Assembly: GCF_964355755.1 (NCBI RefSeq)
Contig: NC_092672.1
Location: 17,292,501 to 17,356,500 of the forward strand
Direction: 5' to 3'
Origin: Antedon mediterranea
Taxonomy: Eukaryota; Echinodermata; Crinoidea; Comatulida; Antedonidae
DNA: 64,000 bases
Both the position numbers and the translations under genes were made by a program. Below the pieces are notes generated by a model. It had not been told where the DNA came from. It made no database searches and worked only from the letters and a program-made list of their open reading frames with translations. Position 1 is the stretch's first letter. Each line of letters opens with the position of its first letter. This document shows positions 10,352 through 21,207 of this stretch, piece after piece.

Positions 10352-11094
10352 TGTGTGGTAGTAATATCTACAATATGTCATAGGATGGACAACGATGATC
10401 ACCAAACACGAGTCGAAAACTTGAACTATCAACTAAAATCTTTAGCAACCGAGAATAACTGTGGTCTTTTAGACAACGAAGAGAACTTTGAAATTGATTA
10501 CCTAAATAGAAGTGAACTACATCTTAGCAAACAAGGGACTACTAGATTACTGAAGAACATTGACAATTCACATGAAATAATCAGACAGAAACCAAACTAT
10601 AATAAAAATGGACACAACTAAAACAGAAAATACTACAATAAACATCAAACCGAGTATCGAGAATACGGCTGTTCCTATTGTGGCGAAAACAACCACACAA
10701 CCAAGAACTGCAGACACGGAAATCCAATAAGATGTTTCACCTGCAATGAATGGGGACACAAAGCTCATCACAACATCTGTTATAACACACAGTACTACGA
10801 GTACGAGCAACAATATTAGAGGTCCGACCAGGAAGAGAATGCCGAAAATAATTGGTATGGTCAAACTAACGTAGACAAAAAAGTAAATGATAGTGTAATT
10901 AATATTAACAACAGATTCAATATCCTTCCTGATGAAAATAATATCACTCTTGATTGTAAAGTAGATATACCAACCAACCACAATATGATTATAGTCAATG
11001 AAACTGACACAACTCCGAATGACATCTGTAATAATCTATTAGGATACAAAACTCAAAACATTCAAAAAATAAGGAGAAGTAAGAAAAAATTAGT
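10352..11094 (+). pseudogene. CR1-like LINE ORF1 remnant: esterase-like tail and zinc knuckle
   Basis: One frame, broken by TAA at 10619-10621 and TAG at 10816-10818, runs through this stretch. Its first part contains DYLNRSELHLSKQGTTRLLKN, resembling the C-terminal block of the SGNH/GDSL-type esterase found in ORF1 of many CR1-group LINEs. Codons from 10670 give a CX2CX4HX4C zinc knuckle (CSYCGENNHTTKNC), then a second, irregular CFTCNEWGHKAHHNIC. A polar, Asn/Asp-rich tail follows to about 11094. The RTE element begins after this. The other half of the same LINE appears to resume at 16112. Both stops sit where CAA or CAG would fit. The esterase link is by motif resemblance only. Confidence 0.6.
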
Positions 11095-11207
11095 CAGGTC
11101 AAGTCTCTTCGTCTGACTGGAGTCAAACTGAGGGGACTTGCTACTGGTAACCTGTAACCAGTACAACCTGTTCAGGGTCGGGCCGTGGGCGACTAAACCA
11201 GCACCCC

Positions 11208-11233
11208 CACCAGTACCCACTTGGGTGCTGGTG
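11208..11233 (+). other. Stem-loop in the RTE 5' region
   Basis: CACCAGTACCCA and TGGGTGCTGGTG face each other across a CT loop, giving 12 potential pairs with one mismatch. It lies about 200 bases upstream of the likely start codon at 11433. A role in translation or packaging is not shown. Confidence 0.5.
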
Positions 11234-11455
11234 AGGTGGGTGGCTGGACACCCAGGTAGAACTAAAAACAAAATCCATCTTTAAGGGCGCCGGCTCAGGA
11301 GAGCCAACGGCGGCCATCCAGCAGATCTGTTACCAAACATCTAGCAGAGGTGGAAGGCAATGGCAAACCACCACCTAATTTCTTTGCCGCGTATACCTGA
11401 TGATGATGATTTCAACTAATGATAAAAGAGTTATGACACCGGAAAGTGGGACCCC

Positions 11456-11466
11456 CAGGCCGGAAG
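11456..11466. repeat. Left target-site duplication of the MULE-like MITE
   Basis: CAGGCCGGAAG directly before CGATTTTTTTT; an identical 11-mer follows the right end at 13074-13084. Confidence 0.85.
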
Positions 11467-13073
11467 CGATTTTTTTTCCGTACGAGAGTTCTTCCATCGG
11501 TTCGTTTCGGACTCAATCGACTCTCTTCGGTATTCGGTAAAGTCAGCTCACTGATGCGTGACAACATAACAAACCGCGAGCTAATACTTTCACACAGGCT
11601 CTCATAATAGTAAAATGAATCTACACTAATACGAGTTTTGATGACATTAATTAATAAATACTAGGCCTACTTAGTAATTACATTAAGAACCCAATAGCAT
11701 ATTGAAGATATTTAGGTCTACGACCCAATAGTAGGTCGTATCAGATATTATTTTTTGAAGTTGAACCATGTAGGTATAAAATACCTCCATGGTTGAACGA
11801 CCTTTTGTCACGAACGAGAGGCTCTTTTCTTATCGTTTATGGTATTGTAGCTAGCCCATGGCTAGCCTAGCCAAGCTTGTGTAAGCCTATGCAAGGTATT
11901 ACTTTGGAATTTAAAATGACTATGTACAGTAGGAATTCCTATGCACAGTGTATGTGTTTTATACCTTTTAAAATAATATTATTAAATTAATATTTATATT
12001 GTAAGGTAATGGAAATTTTACGTTAAAGGTGTACGTATTAATTATCCCCAATCTTGAAAAATAAAGATTTCCGACTTTTAATGTAGGCAATTTTGGAGTT
12101 TTAATTAAGTTATAGGCCTACAACTAATATTATTGTTTATTATGTGTATATGTAATTTGGAAAATCATAAAAAAAACATGCAAAGTAAAAAACATTCAAT
12201 TACGGTACTGACACGACTGCAATAGTACAAATACATTTAATAAAACACATTTTCCAGGAAGCTTATAATTATATGTGATACTATCATCTTGTCATGAAGA
12301 TCGGTTTTCTGTATTCCATATTCTTGATTTTATTTTTTTTATTATGGTTTCTGAAATAAATTTTTTTTTTAAATTGTTCATTTTAATTCGAAGTTTCCAC
12401 CGGCCAAGATATCAATAATTATTAAATTAACACAATATTAAACGCTTTATTAAGCAAGCATGTGTTTCTATACATTACAACTTACAAGAATACATGTTAC
12501 TAATACTAGGCCTATAATGTATACAATTTTTCAAATGTTACACTTAAAAACCTGAAGAAAATTGTAATTTTCTTGATAAAAACATCTGTTAGTGTTACTT
12601 CTGTACATATAATTTCTAACCTACTACTGTACTTCATTTTATTAAAATAAAAAATAGTACTGTAGATGGAAATGTACTACATTGAATTTGAAGCACACGT
12701 ACGTAGGGCTAGGCTAGCTAGGCCTTGCTTGTGACGACCAACAAAGTGCTGCTGCTGTATGTGTGTTACTGTTTGTGAATCTGATGGTACATACATTGGT
12801 TTGTGGCTGCCTATACAGTATTATATTATTAAAATTCTAGGCCTATTATTATTATTACAATGACGTTCAGTACTACTATTAATATTTATTATTATATTTA
12901 CAGTGAGTATAGTATTAGCCTCTAGTATGTATAAATCTGTCACTCGTGCAAAAAAGCTGCTCACGTTTTGTCTTGTGGTTGCTGTCACGCATCAGTGAGC
13001 ATCGGTGGTTACCGAAGAGTCGATTGAGTCCGAAACGAACCGATGGAGGAACTCTCGTACGGAAAAAAAATCG
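11467..13073. mobile_element. MULE-like MITE inserted in the RTE element
   Basis: A 1607-bp element bounded by an 11-bp direct duplication CAGGCCGGAAG (11456-11466 and 13074-13084). Inverted ends of about 110-130 bp begin CGATTTTTTTTCCGTACGAG and share CATCGGTTCGTTTCGGACTC and GCTCACTGATGCGTGACA. A long inverted end plus a 10-11-bp duplication fits the Mutator-like superfamily. The interior (about 11600-12940) is AT-rich, with several TAGGCCTA words and no transposase. Joining the two flanks restores the RTE reading frame, confirming the boundaries. Confidence 0.85.
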
Positions 13074-13084
13074 CAGGCCGGAAG
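13074..13084. repeat. Right target-site duplication of the MULE-like MITE
   Basis: CAGGCCGGAAG directly after AAAAAAAATCG, identical to 11456-11466. Confidence 0.85.
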
Positions 13085-16000
13085 GTGTCTCAAGTGCCAC
13101 TGGGGAAGAGAGGCCAGATGACATCATACCTTGCATCGATGACGCTGCTGCATTAAAGCCAATTGGACATTCAGGAGCTGATAACTCCAAGGGAAATGAT
13201 AATAGATGTAACCTCTGGAAAACTACCTTGAAAATTGCTACCTGGAACGTCAGGACAATGAACAGTGGGAAATTGGACATTTTGACAAGATAATTGGAGA
13301 GACGTGATCTTAGCTTGTGTGGTGTATCAGAGGTGAGATGGACAGGGAAAGGGCACTTTGTAACATCAAGCAAACAAGTTGTTTACTACTCTGGTACTGA
13401 GAAAAAAAGAGAACAGGGAGTTGCCTTTGTCGCCTGCCCGGAGGTAGCCAGATTCGTGCTTGGCTATAACCAAGTCAGTTCAAGAATCATCACCATCCGC
13501 ATTCAAGGAACCCCTATGAATCTCAAAATTATTTAAGCCTATGCACCCACTTCTTCATCCACCGAAGATGAAATTAACACCTTCTATGAGCTACTGCAAC
13601 AGACAATAGAAAATACCAATAAGAGAGACATCCTGGTAATTATTGGTGACCTTAATGCCAAGGTAGGAGGACAGTGCACCAACAAAAATGTGATGGGCAA
13701 CTACGGACTAGGAGAGCAAATTGAGAGAGGATAACTGCTGATTGACTTCTGCCAAGAAAATGGACTAATGATCCTTAACACCCTCTTCAAGCAGAACCCA
13801 AGGCGGTTGTATACTTGGTTATCACCGGACGGAAGCTATAGGAATCAGATTGACTACATTCTGGTCCAGAAGCAATGGAGATCTAATTTTACTTCTGCCA
13901 AAACCTATCCAGGAGCAGACTGCGGATCAGACCACCAGCTTCTCGTCTCTACCATGAAGATGAAATTGAGAAGGATCAAGAAGCCAAGAAAACCAGTGAG
14001 ATTTGATACCACCAAGTTAGATGATACTTATAGAGTGGAAGTGAAGAACAAATTTCCGAAGTTAATGGAACTTGACCCGGAAGAATCCACCCCAGATGAG
14101 CTGTGGCAAGACATCAAGCAGGCAACCTTAGAAACAGCACAGAAAACGATCCCCAAACGCAAGAGCAAAAGAAGACCCTGGCTGACAGAAAAGGTATTTG
14201 CCCTGGCTGATCAGAGGAGAGAGGTCAAAGAAAAAGGACTGAAAAGTGCAGAGAGGAGAAGAGAATACCGGGATTTATCAAGAGAAATCCAGAAACAAAT
14301 CAGAAATGACAAAACAGAGTTCATCAGACAGAGATGTGCCGAGGTGGAGAAGGACAGCGCTACAAGCAACACCAAAGACATGTATAAAAACATCAAGCTA
14401 CTGACTTCAAAACCTAGCTAGCACCAGGCTCAATGTTCTGAAGGACAAAGATGATAACATCTTGACGGAAGAAGATGAAATCAAAACAAGGTTGAAGGAA
14501 TACTGTGAACAGTTGTATGCATCCAAAGATGATGATACACAGGAGGAGAGAGAACAGCAAGATTTTGAAAATGACCCAGATATTCTTCTCTGTGAAGTTG
14601 ATAATGCAATGAAGAAGTTAAGAAATGGTAAAGCACCAGGAGTAGATAACATCCAGGCAGAATTGCTGAATGAAAGTAGAGAGGAAGGTGTTGTTATCAT
14701 CCATAGATTGTGCAACAAGATCTGGAAAAGTAAAAAATGGCCCGAAGACTGGAAAAAGGCAGTGTTTTTCCCATTACCAAAAAAAGGGGATGTAAGGCAA
14801 TGTGCTAACAACCGTACCATTTCACTTATCTCTCATGCTAGTAAAGTCCTGCTCCACATTATGGCAGATAGAATCAGGAATAAGTTAGAAAGTGAATTAC
14901 CACCAGAGCAAGCTGGATTTAGAAGAGGAAGAGGAACGAGAAATCAGATTGGAAACTTGAGGAATTTGATGGAGAATACCATGGAATTTCAGCAGCCACT
15001 TTTCTTCTGCTTCATAGATTACACAAAGGCTTTTGACTGTGTTCAACACCAGAAATTGTGGAGAGTAATGCGCAAAAATGGGCTTCTCAACACATCTGAT
15101 TGTCTTGATAAATTCCTTATATGATGGGCAGGAAGCCACGGTCAGAACAGAGTGTGGAGATAGCGACTGGTTTACGATAGGTCAAGGAGTACGCCAAGGA
15201 TGTATCCTGTCACCGTATCTCTTAAATGTCTACGCAGAATACATCATGCGGATTGCCATGGATGGATACGAGGGGCAGATATCTATCGGTGACCGGCAAT
15301 TAAATAATCTGAGATATGCAGATGACACAACCTTACTTGCAAGAACTGCGGCAGAACTCCAAGATCTGATTGAAAGAGTAAAGCAATCCAGTGAGGAATA
15401 TGGTCTTTACCTCAATGTCAAGAAGACGAAAGTAATGATAAGTGGAAGAAAGAATGAACATCGCATTCAAGCAGATGGAGAGGACATAGAAGTAGTCAAC
15501 ACCTTCAACTTTCTTGGCTCCCTGATTGTTGACACTGGAGGAAGCTCAGAGGAAATAAAACGTCATCTCGCTGTGGCTAGAACATCCACAATAGGTCTTA
15601 CCAACATTTGGAAGGATAGAGGGATCTCAAGAAACACAAAGATTCATATCATGAATGCATTGGTATTTCCGATTGCCACTTATGGATCTGAGACATGGGC
15701 TCTTGGAGCTGCAGATAGAAAGAAGATCAAAGCTTTTGAAATGTGGTGTTGGAGGAGATTGCTGAGGATATCGTGGAAGGAGCATAAGTCAAATGAATTT
15801 GTTAACAACCAGATTGGAAGCAGAGTCAACCTATGCCAGAAGGTTGATAAGATCAAACTTCAGTACTTTGGTCACATTGTCAGGAGAGAAGGTGACAACC
15901 TGGAAAAGATAATTGCACAAGGTCATGTAGAAGGCAAGCGAAAACGTGGTAGACAGAAGATAAGATGGACTGATGGTATTAGAGAGATCACAGGATTGGA

Positions 16001-16111
16001 TGTGTGCACATCTTCTCGCTATGCTCAGGATAGAGATGGGTGCAATGTCATCATAAGCAGGAGCACAAAGGGTCAGTCATGACTCACAGGACCACGACGA
16101 CGAAGAAGATA

Positions 16112-16346
16112 TCCAGGGTCAATAAATCAAATTTTAAAATAATATACATTAATATTAGAGGTTATAAAAGTAAAAAATATGAGATAGCTAGGCTTTTGCA
16201 CACCAATAAGGATATTGAAATATTTGGAATAACAGAAACTTTTTTAAAAGACAATGAAGATATAACAATTTCTAACTTTATTTGGATTGGTAAAAATCGT
16301 TTAAATGCATTAAAGAAAAGCCAGGGTGGAATTTGCTTCCTCCTTA
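16112..16346 (+). pseudogene. CR1-like LINE endonuclease fragment, resuming after the RTE insertion
   Basis: The frame reads FKIIYINIRGYKSKKYEIA, DIEIFGITETFLKDNEDI, then FIWIGKNRLNALKKSQGGIC and stops in satellite. This is the N-terminal part of an apurinic-type (EEP family) LINE endonuclease: N-x-RG near the start, the catalytic-Glu motif ITET, and the GG segment before the next strand. No reverse transcriptase follows. With 10352-11094 it likely made one LINE (ORF1 then ORF2 start). Both outer edges end abruptly in ~88-bp satellite, so only an internal fragment survives. Confidence 0.65.
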
Positions 16347-16494
16347 AACTATTTTGTACATTTTGATGTTTTGTGTAACCAAGTTTCATCGAAATACACA
16401 AAATGGTCTAAAACGTCTCCACATGAGATTTGAAGCTATTTCGTACATTTTGATGTTTTGTGTGAAAAAGTTTTATCGAAATGCTCAAAATGAT
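16347..16494 (+). repeat. ~88-bp satellite, short forward fragment
   Basis: Fewer than two monomers (CTATTTTGTACATTTTGATG, GTCTAAAACGTCTCC) lie between the LINE fragment and the TTAA element. Confidence 0.85.
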
Positions 16495-17499
16495 TTAAGA
16501 GCCATTGTCTGTAAAAATCAAAGATTTGGTGGCAGATGTAAAAAAATGGATTTCTCTCAAATGTTTACCATGAATAGACATTTCAATAAAAAATATATCT
16601 ACAACATTCATTTTAATTTTTAGCCTCCGTTGCCATGACAACGGTCAATTATCCAAATTTTGATGTTTTTGCCATTTTTCACAGATTTTCTATAGTGAAA
16701 AAGTACAAACTTGTATACTTATTTTAACCAAAACTACTTACAGTATACAGTTTTTGTTTATAGCAGTTTAAACAACATGTATTGAGTTCCATATAATGTA
16801 GAAAAAAAATATTACAAAATGGAGTTTGGTTGATACCATTATTTTAAAAAGGGGTGTTTTTAAAAAATATTTTTTTTATAAAAGTATACCTCATAAACGT
16901 ACCTATAACTTCCAAAGTAGTGTTTTTAAATCAATGAGATTTTTTAAGTTGATAGTCAATAGGTTTTTCAACAATAATCACGAAAAAAACACTGGGGTAA
17001 ATTTCGTACATAGGTTTTGTGTTGCCAGGAAAATACAAAAAATACAAACAAAATACAAACAAAATATCAACAAACAAAACACATGAAACACAATTTAAAT
17101 ATGGCTAATCCAATAATAAAATTTATATGTGGCTTGTCATAATTCTACTAGAGTCATACGAATAGTTTAGATAAAATAGGAGAATGTTTTGCCAGGTTTA
17201 TTTCAATTAATTGCCAGAAAAACAGTATTTTGCATTGAAATATTTAGTTGATGGAAAATAATGTTAAACTTTGAAATAATTGCGTCAATGGATTTTATAA
17301 ATTTTTAAATCTATTTTGTGTAAAGAGATACAGAAAGACCTCCCAAAAAGTCTGACCTTTTAAATAGGTCATTTGAGGTCAAAAGGGGTCAGAATGCAAA
17401 ACAGGACAGGTCCCCACATTACTAAAACTATTAATGTTTGATCAAAATTTACAAGATAGTTCATAAAAATTCTCAACAATTTTCATTTTTTACCTATAG

Positions 17500-18249
17500 T
17501 GTTAGCAACCATTTCTATATGTGTAACTAAGGAAAGTAATTTTTTAAAAAAACGTAAAAAATGGCGTTTTTATAAATACAAAGAATTGCTTGCATTTGTA
17601 ATTTTTCTCAATTTGACTTCTATTGCATTCTATTAATCTTAAAGTGATGACAAACTTGACCCTGTAAATTCATTCATTTTGAGGTCAAATAAGGTCAACA
17701 TTTTACCATAGTAACTGTTTCTATGCGAAAATATTTAAAAAACAAGGGGTTTTTCATAAATACAACACATTTTTTCTACATAGTTTTACATTTCTACTTT
17801 TTGCCAAATTTACTTTAAATACTGAATCCTAATAATCTCAGAAAGAAAGTCTTGACAAATCTGAATAAAGGTAAAAAATTGACCTTTAGTGTTATCTTAA
17901 ACCTGTTTACGTAACTAAGGATATTTTTTTTTAAATAAAATATGGAGTTTTCATGAAAAAAAAAATTCTTACATATTGAGGTCAAATGACATCAACATTT
18001 TACCTATAGTGTATTGTAGCAACTGTTTCTATACGTAACTAAGTACAATATTTCTAATATGGGGTTTCATGACTACAAACAATTGATTACATAGCTTTAC
18101 TATTTTTTCCCAAATTTACTTATCTACTGAATCCCAGAAAATGTCTGACCTTGTGAAAGGGTCATTTGTTGGGTCAAGTTTTGTCAAAATGTATTATTTA
18201 TGTTATCTTAGAACCTGTTTCTATGCGTAACTAAGGATAATTGTTTTTT
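17500..18249 (+). repeat. ~185-bp internal tandem units of the TTAA element
   Basis: Repeated phrase TTTCTATGCGTAACTAAGGA with GGGTTTTCATAAATAC-like and TGAGGTCAAAT words. Occurrences are near 17515, 17705, 17900, 18025 and 18210, with one more at about 19800 beyond a nested insertion. The flanking stretch 17100-17500 contains one further GGTCATTTGAGGTCAAAAGG segment but no gene. Confidence 0.6.
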
Positions 18250-18540
18250 TAAATACAGTTGAGTGGCCACCCTCGGGACCTGGAAAAGTGGCCGCTTACG
18301 GGCGATGACCCCTTACGGGAGGTTCTGCCGATAAAGGGCCAAAATCACGTATTATGGCTATATACGATATCCTTAACAAAACGAGCCTCTCCATTTTCCA
18401 GCTAATTGTAGGCCTATTATTATTTATAATCAGGTGGTTTAGTATTTTTTAGCATTTTCAGACAAATTTTAAAAGCTTTTATCATATGAACAAGGCCAAC
18501 AGCCATTAAGTCGCGTGCTACAATGCATAGTGATACCGGG

Positions 18541-18616
18541 CCGACAGACAGACCGACAGACCGACAGACAGACCGACAGACCGACAGACCGACAGACAGA
18601 CAGACCGACCGACCGA
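18541..18616 (+). repeat. GACCGACAGACA minisatellite 1
   Basis: Irregular mix of GACC and GACA tetramers between CCGGGCC and ATAGTGAACTAT. The low-complexity reading frame across it is not a gene. Confidence 0.85.
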
Positions 18617-19213
18617 CATAGTGAACTATACTGACCGAAATTACTGAACATGTTTAAAAATGTTGAAATGTTTAAAAACATTTATATTTTTTTAATTTAC
18701 ACGTGCGTAGCCTGTCACTTTTGACGTGCTCGTATAACGTAATTTCGAGTTGAAAAGTAAGTCAAGAAAACTGAAATCGGGCAAAAAGAGTGCGCAATAA
18801 CATTTAACGCGCAGTGCGCGCAAAAATATGCGCACTCATGGCAATTTTGTAAACGCTTAAAATTGCCTGAAACGTACTCTTATTTCATCGAAAATAAATT
18901 TTGAAAATTGTAAGCGCGCGTACGCATGCGTTACATGCGCTACGCACGTAATTGTATTGCCATATGATGATTTATGCCCTGAGATTTATGAGTACCAAAT
19001 TTTATTTAATTGTGATTCATGGTTGTGAAGATATGATTACAAACGTGATTTCGTTAAATCGTGCGTAGACCGCGTAATTTTTTATTGCGCACCGTGAAAA
19101 CATAACCACATTGATTCCTGGCCATAAGGAATATACTGTGAAAAATTGACCTAGCTAGATTAAACTGATATCAAGATAAGGTCAGAAAGCGATAAAACGC
19201 ATAGTGATACCGG

Positions 19214-19275
19214 ACCGACAGACCGACAGACAGACAGACCGACAGACAGACAGACAGATCGACCAACCGACCGAC
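19214..19275 (+). repeat. GACCGACAGACA minisatellite 2
   Basis: Same tetramer mix as 18541-18616 with the same flanks, ending in CGACCGACATAGTGAACTAT just before the terminal hairpin. Confidence 0.85.
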
Positions 19276-20317
19276 ATAGTGAACTATAGAGTCGCTTCCA
19301 CGCGACTAAAAATGGTCGAAATCTGTGTAGTTTCTCATCTCTTCACAGTAATGTTTTTAAAACCTCTTCAAATAAAGCTAATATATAAAGAAATACAATA
19401 AACATGGACCTATAATTCATAGGTTCATGCAATAAGTATCACATTTTTCGATTGGCCGCTTCCTTACAAAAAATCTCATTTTTAGTAAGGTGCTCACAGC
19501 TGCTTACGGTAAGCACCAAATGCACTAGTTAGATAGGAAGAACAAACAGGCTTTTCAAAGTGCGTCCGTGGGAGGTAACCGCTTACACAGGAGGTGCCCG
19601 CTGTAAATAAAATATGGGGTTTTCATGAATACAAATAATCACAGAAGAAAGTGCTTACGAATATGACCTTGTGAAACTAAACGGTAATTTGAAAATGCAA
19701 ATAAGGCATGCCTGCTAATAATCTACAAATTTAAATTTGTATACGATAAATATGCAAAATCTAAAGAATATCTCAATTTTAGTTACCATAGTAAATGTTG
19801 CTATGCATAACTAAGGGAAATTAAATAATTATCAGATAATTATTAATTAATAATTAATACTGAATCCAACCATCACAGTAAAAAAAATATAGAATTTAAA
19901 ACCAATATTTAATAATAAAGTGTGATATTTACATGCTGACCTTAAATGAAATGAAATTTCACATCAGGGCTTCAATATTTGTTATGTAGCATTAACATAC
20001 CTGAGTATATCATTGACTTTTGATTGGTTCTATTTTGGGGAGGGGAAAGTGGTAGATCCAGGACTTTGAAATAGTTAGGGGTTGGAGGCGAGGGTCTAAA
20101 AACATAACTTAATGTCCTATCTTTTGCATTGCAATTTTTAACTTGGGGTGGGTGGGGCTTGGAGAAAGGGAGGGGGTGGGATGGAGGAGTTTGAATTCGT
20201 CTATTTGTTTGGGGCGATGGTAGCGGCAGTGTGGGTGGTACTTGAATGCATGCATTTGACACTCTATAGTGGATGATCGACCAAAGTGTTACAGTTTCTC
20301 TTTTTGTGATTATTGTC

Positions 20318-20334
20318 GGGGTAGGGTGGGGGGG
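20318..20334 (+). other. Possible G-quadruplex motif in a G-rich stretch
   Basis: GGGGTAGGGTGGGGGGG contains four G-runs separated by 1-2 bases. It lies in a locally G-rich strand (about 20035-20365) inside the right arm of the TTAA element. The Pro/His-rich frame on the opposite strand is a composition effect. Confidence 0.45.
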
Positions 20335-21207
20335 TGTGGTAATCGAAAGTGGTGGTGGATGGGTATGTGGCATTTGCTTAGGTTAGCAAATAAAAGAAGT
20401 AAACAAATGAAAGAGGAGCTTCAAAAAAAGAGAGGAGTAATCTGTTGCAAAGATTAAAATTCACAACGATCTGATAATTTATTCAAATTTCCAGAGGATA
20501 TAACCTATAAAATGACATTAAAACTTGGAATTACAGAATCTTTAATTAAAAACATTATTTTTTTTTCTCACAACACAACTAGAACTATATAAAACATTGA
20601 GAATTTTCCTGACCAATGAGTTTCAAATCAAATAATCAAAGAAAATAAAATGTTTTTACTAATATACCATGTTTTTTTTTATAAAAATGCCTATGTTTCT
20701 CGCAACACTGCTTGTAGATTTTTTAATTACCCCAGTATTTTATTTTAGATATCAATTATTAAACATTAGAACTACCTATTTGTAATAAATCAGCTAAAAA
20801 AATACACCACTTTGGGCGTTATAGTTAAAAACACCCCTTTTTAAATAAATGGTATCTCCCAAAGTATGAAATAAAAAAAAATAAAAAAATATGAAACAGG
20901 TACACAATGCATTGTTATTATGCATAAACTAATTATTTTTTATAATTAAATGAACAAAACAAAAATATCGTTCATCAAAGTAGTACCAATATCCATTTTA
21001 AAAAACCTTAAAAAAGGACAAAATTTGTCAAAAACACAAATTTGGCCGTTGCCATGGAAATATACGTGTGAAATAAAAAATACTTCATATATGATTTTTC
21101 TCAACACATATATAGCCATGTTCAAAATTTGAAAGAAATCCATTTTTTTGAGTCTGCCACTCTTTTTGATATTTCTTTGATTCTTACAGACAATGAATGG
21201 CTCTTAA

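Larger units (their letters stand above)
11433..16082 (+). pseudogene. RTE-type endonuclease-reverse transcriptase, broken
   Basis: This is a LINE polyprotein that would nick target DNA and copy its RNA. The likely start ATG at 11433 is cut from the rest by the MITE; coding resumes at 13085. The endonuclease shows ATWNVRTMNSG, GVSEVRWTGKG, YNQVSSRIITIRIQG, GDLNAKVGG, NQIDYILV and GSDHQLL. The reverse transcriptase shows NRTISLISHASKVLLHI, QAGFRRGRGTRNQI, FIDYTKAFDCV, GVRQGCILSP and NLRYADDTTLLA (catalytic ADD). The C-terminal part has EMWCWRRLLRISW and LQYFGHIVRR, typical of the RTE/BovB clade. Damage: TAA at 13291, 13534 and 13732, each where family members have Gln; a frameshift at about 14414-14421, where TAGC is doubled; another at about 15085-15120. 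It cannot be active as it stands. Confidence 0.85.
11095..16111 (+). mobile_element. RTE/BovB-like non-LTR retrotransposon, defective
   Basis: The element spans a GC-richer 5' region (11118-11466), a single endonuclease-reverse transcriptase frame, and a short 3' end finishing near GACGACGAAGAAGAT. The 5' part includes GGTGGAAGGCAATGGCAAAC, a word seen in RTE/BovB-type elements. It is split by a MITE at 11467-13073. It lies inside a CR1-like LINE, whose pieces flank it. Exact ends and target duplication could not be fixed by eye; both flanks carry a CAGG(G)TCAA-like word. Confidence 0.8.
18491..19307 (+). mobile_element. HINE/Helentron-like element, longer form
   Basis: It begins CAAGGCCAACAGCC, then AAGTCGCGTGC, and ends with the hairpin AGTCGCTT-CC-ACGCGACT followed by AAAA. 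The 5' AAGTCGCGTG is the inverse of the 3' CACGCGACT, so there are subterminal inverted repeats plus a 3' hairpin. Two GACAGACC-type minisatellites (18541-18616; 19214-19275) each follow AGTGATACCGG and precede GACATAGTGAACTAT. The shorter copies at 4854 and 5374 look like internally deleted relatives. The classification is inferred from structure; no Rep or helicase is present. Confidence 0.5.
18256..19603. mobile_element. 1.35-kb DNA element nested in the TTAA element
   Basis: It starts CAGTTGAGTGGCCACC and ends GAGGTGCCCGCTG, so the termini are CAG...CTG. Each side is flanked by TAAATA (18250-18255 and 19604-19609), a possible 6-bp target duplication. Subterminal words GTGGCCGCTTACGGG and GTAACCGCTTACACAGG repeat in inverted form near both ends. 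It interrupts a ~185-bp unit that resumes with AAATATGGGGTTTTCATG. No coding sequence is visible. The superfamily is unknown. Confidence 0.6.
16499..21203. mobile_element. 4.7-kb inverted-repeat element at a TTAA duplication
   Basis: TTAA occurs directly before 16499 and directly after 21203. The left end reads GAGCCATTGTCTGTAA. The right end, read on the other strand, is GAGCCATTCATTGTCTGTAA, a 4-base indel apart. Inverted similarity continues inward for about 600 bases in diverged blocks: GTGGCAGA, GGATTTCT, CGTTGCCATG, GATACCATT followed by TTTAAAAAGGGGTGTTTTTA, and ACTGGGGTAA. TTAA duplications are typical of piggyBac and Kolobok; the GAG start does not look like piggyBac (CCY). No transposase is visible, so it is non-autonomous or decayed. 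Confidence 0.75.

Noticed and set aside
10568-10981. A 137-residue hydrophobic minus-strand frame resembling a membrane protein
   Set aside because: It is exactly antisense to the zinc-knuckle ORF1 remnant; Asn/Lys codons read backwards give Val/Leu/Ile/Phe-rich peptides.
12946-13073. Start of the RTE protein at 12946
   Set aside because: These codons lie in the MITE's inverted end; the real upstream coding sequence ends at 11466 on the other side of the MITE.
16826-17086. 86-residue Phe/Lys/Asn-rich plus-strand frame in the TTAA element
   Set aside because: It coincides with the inverted-repeat arm, is AT-driven, and is not kept open in the matching right arm.
19972-20373. Pro/His-rich minus-strand frame of 133 residues
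   Set aside because: It is the complement of a G-rich strand inside the TTAA element; low complexity with no recognisable domain.
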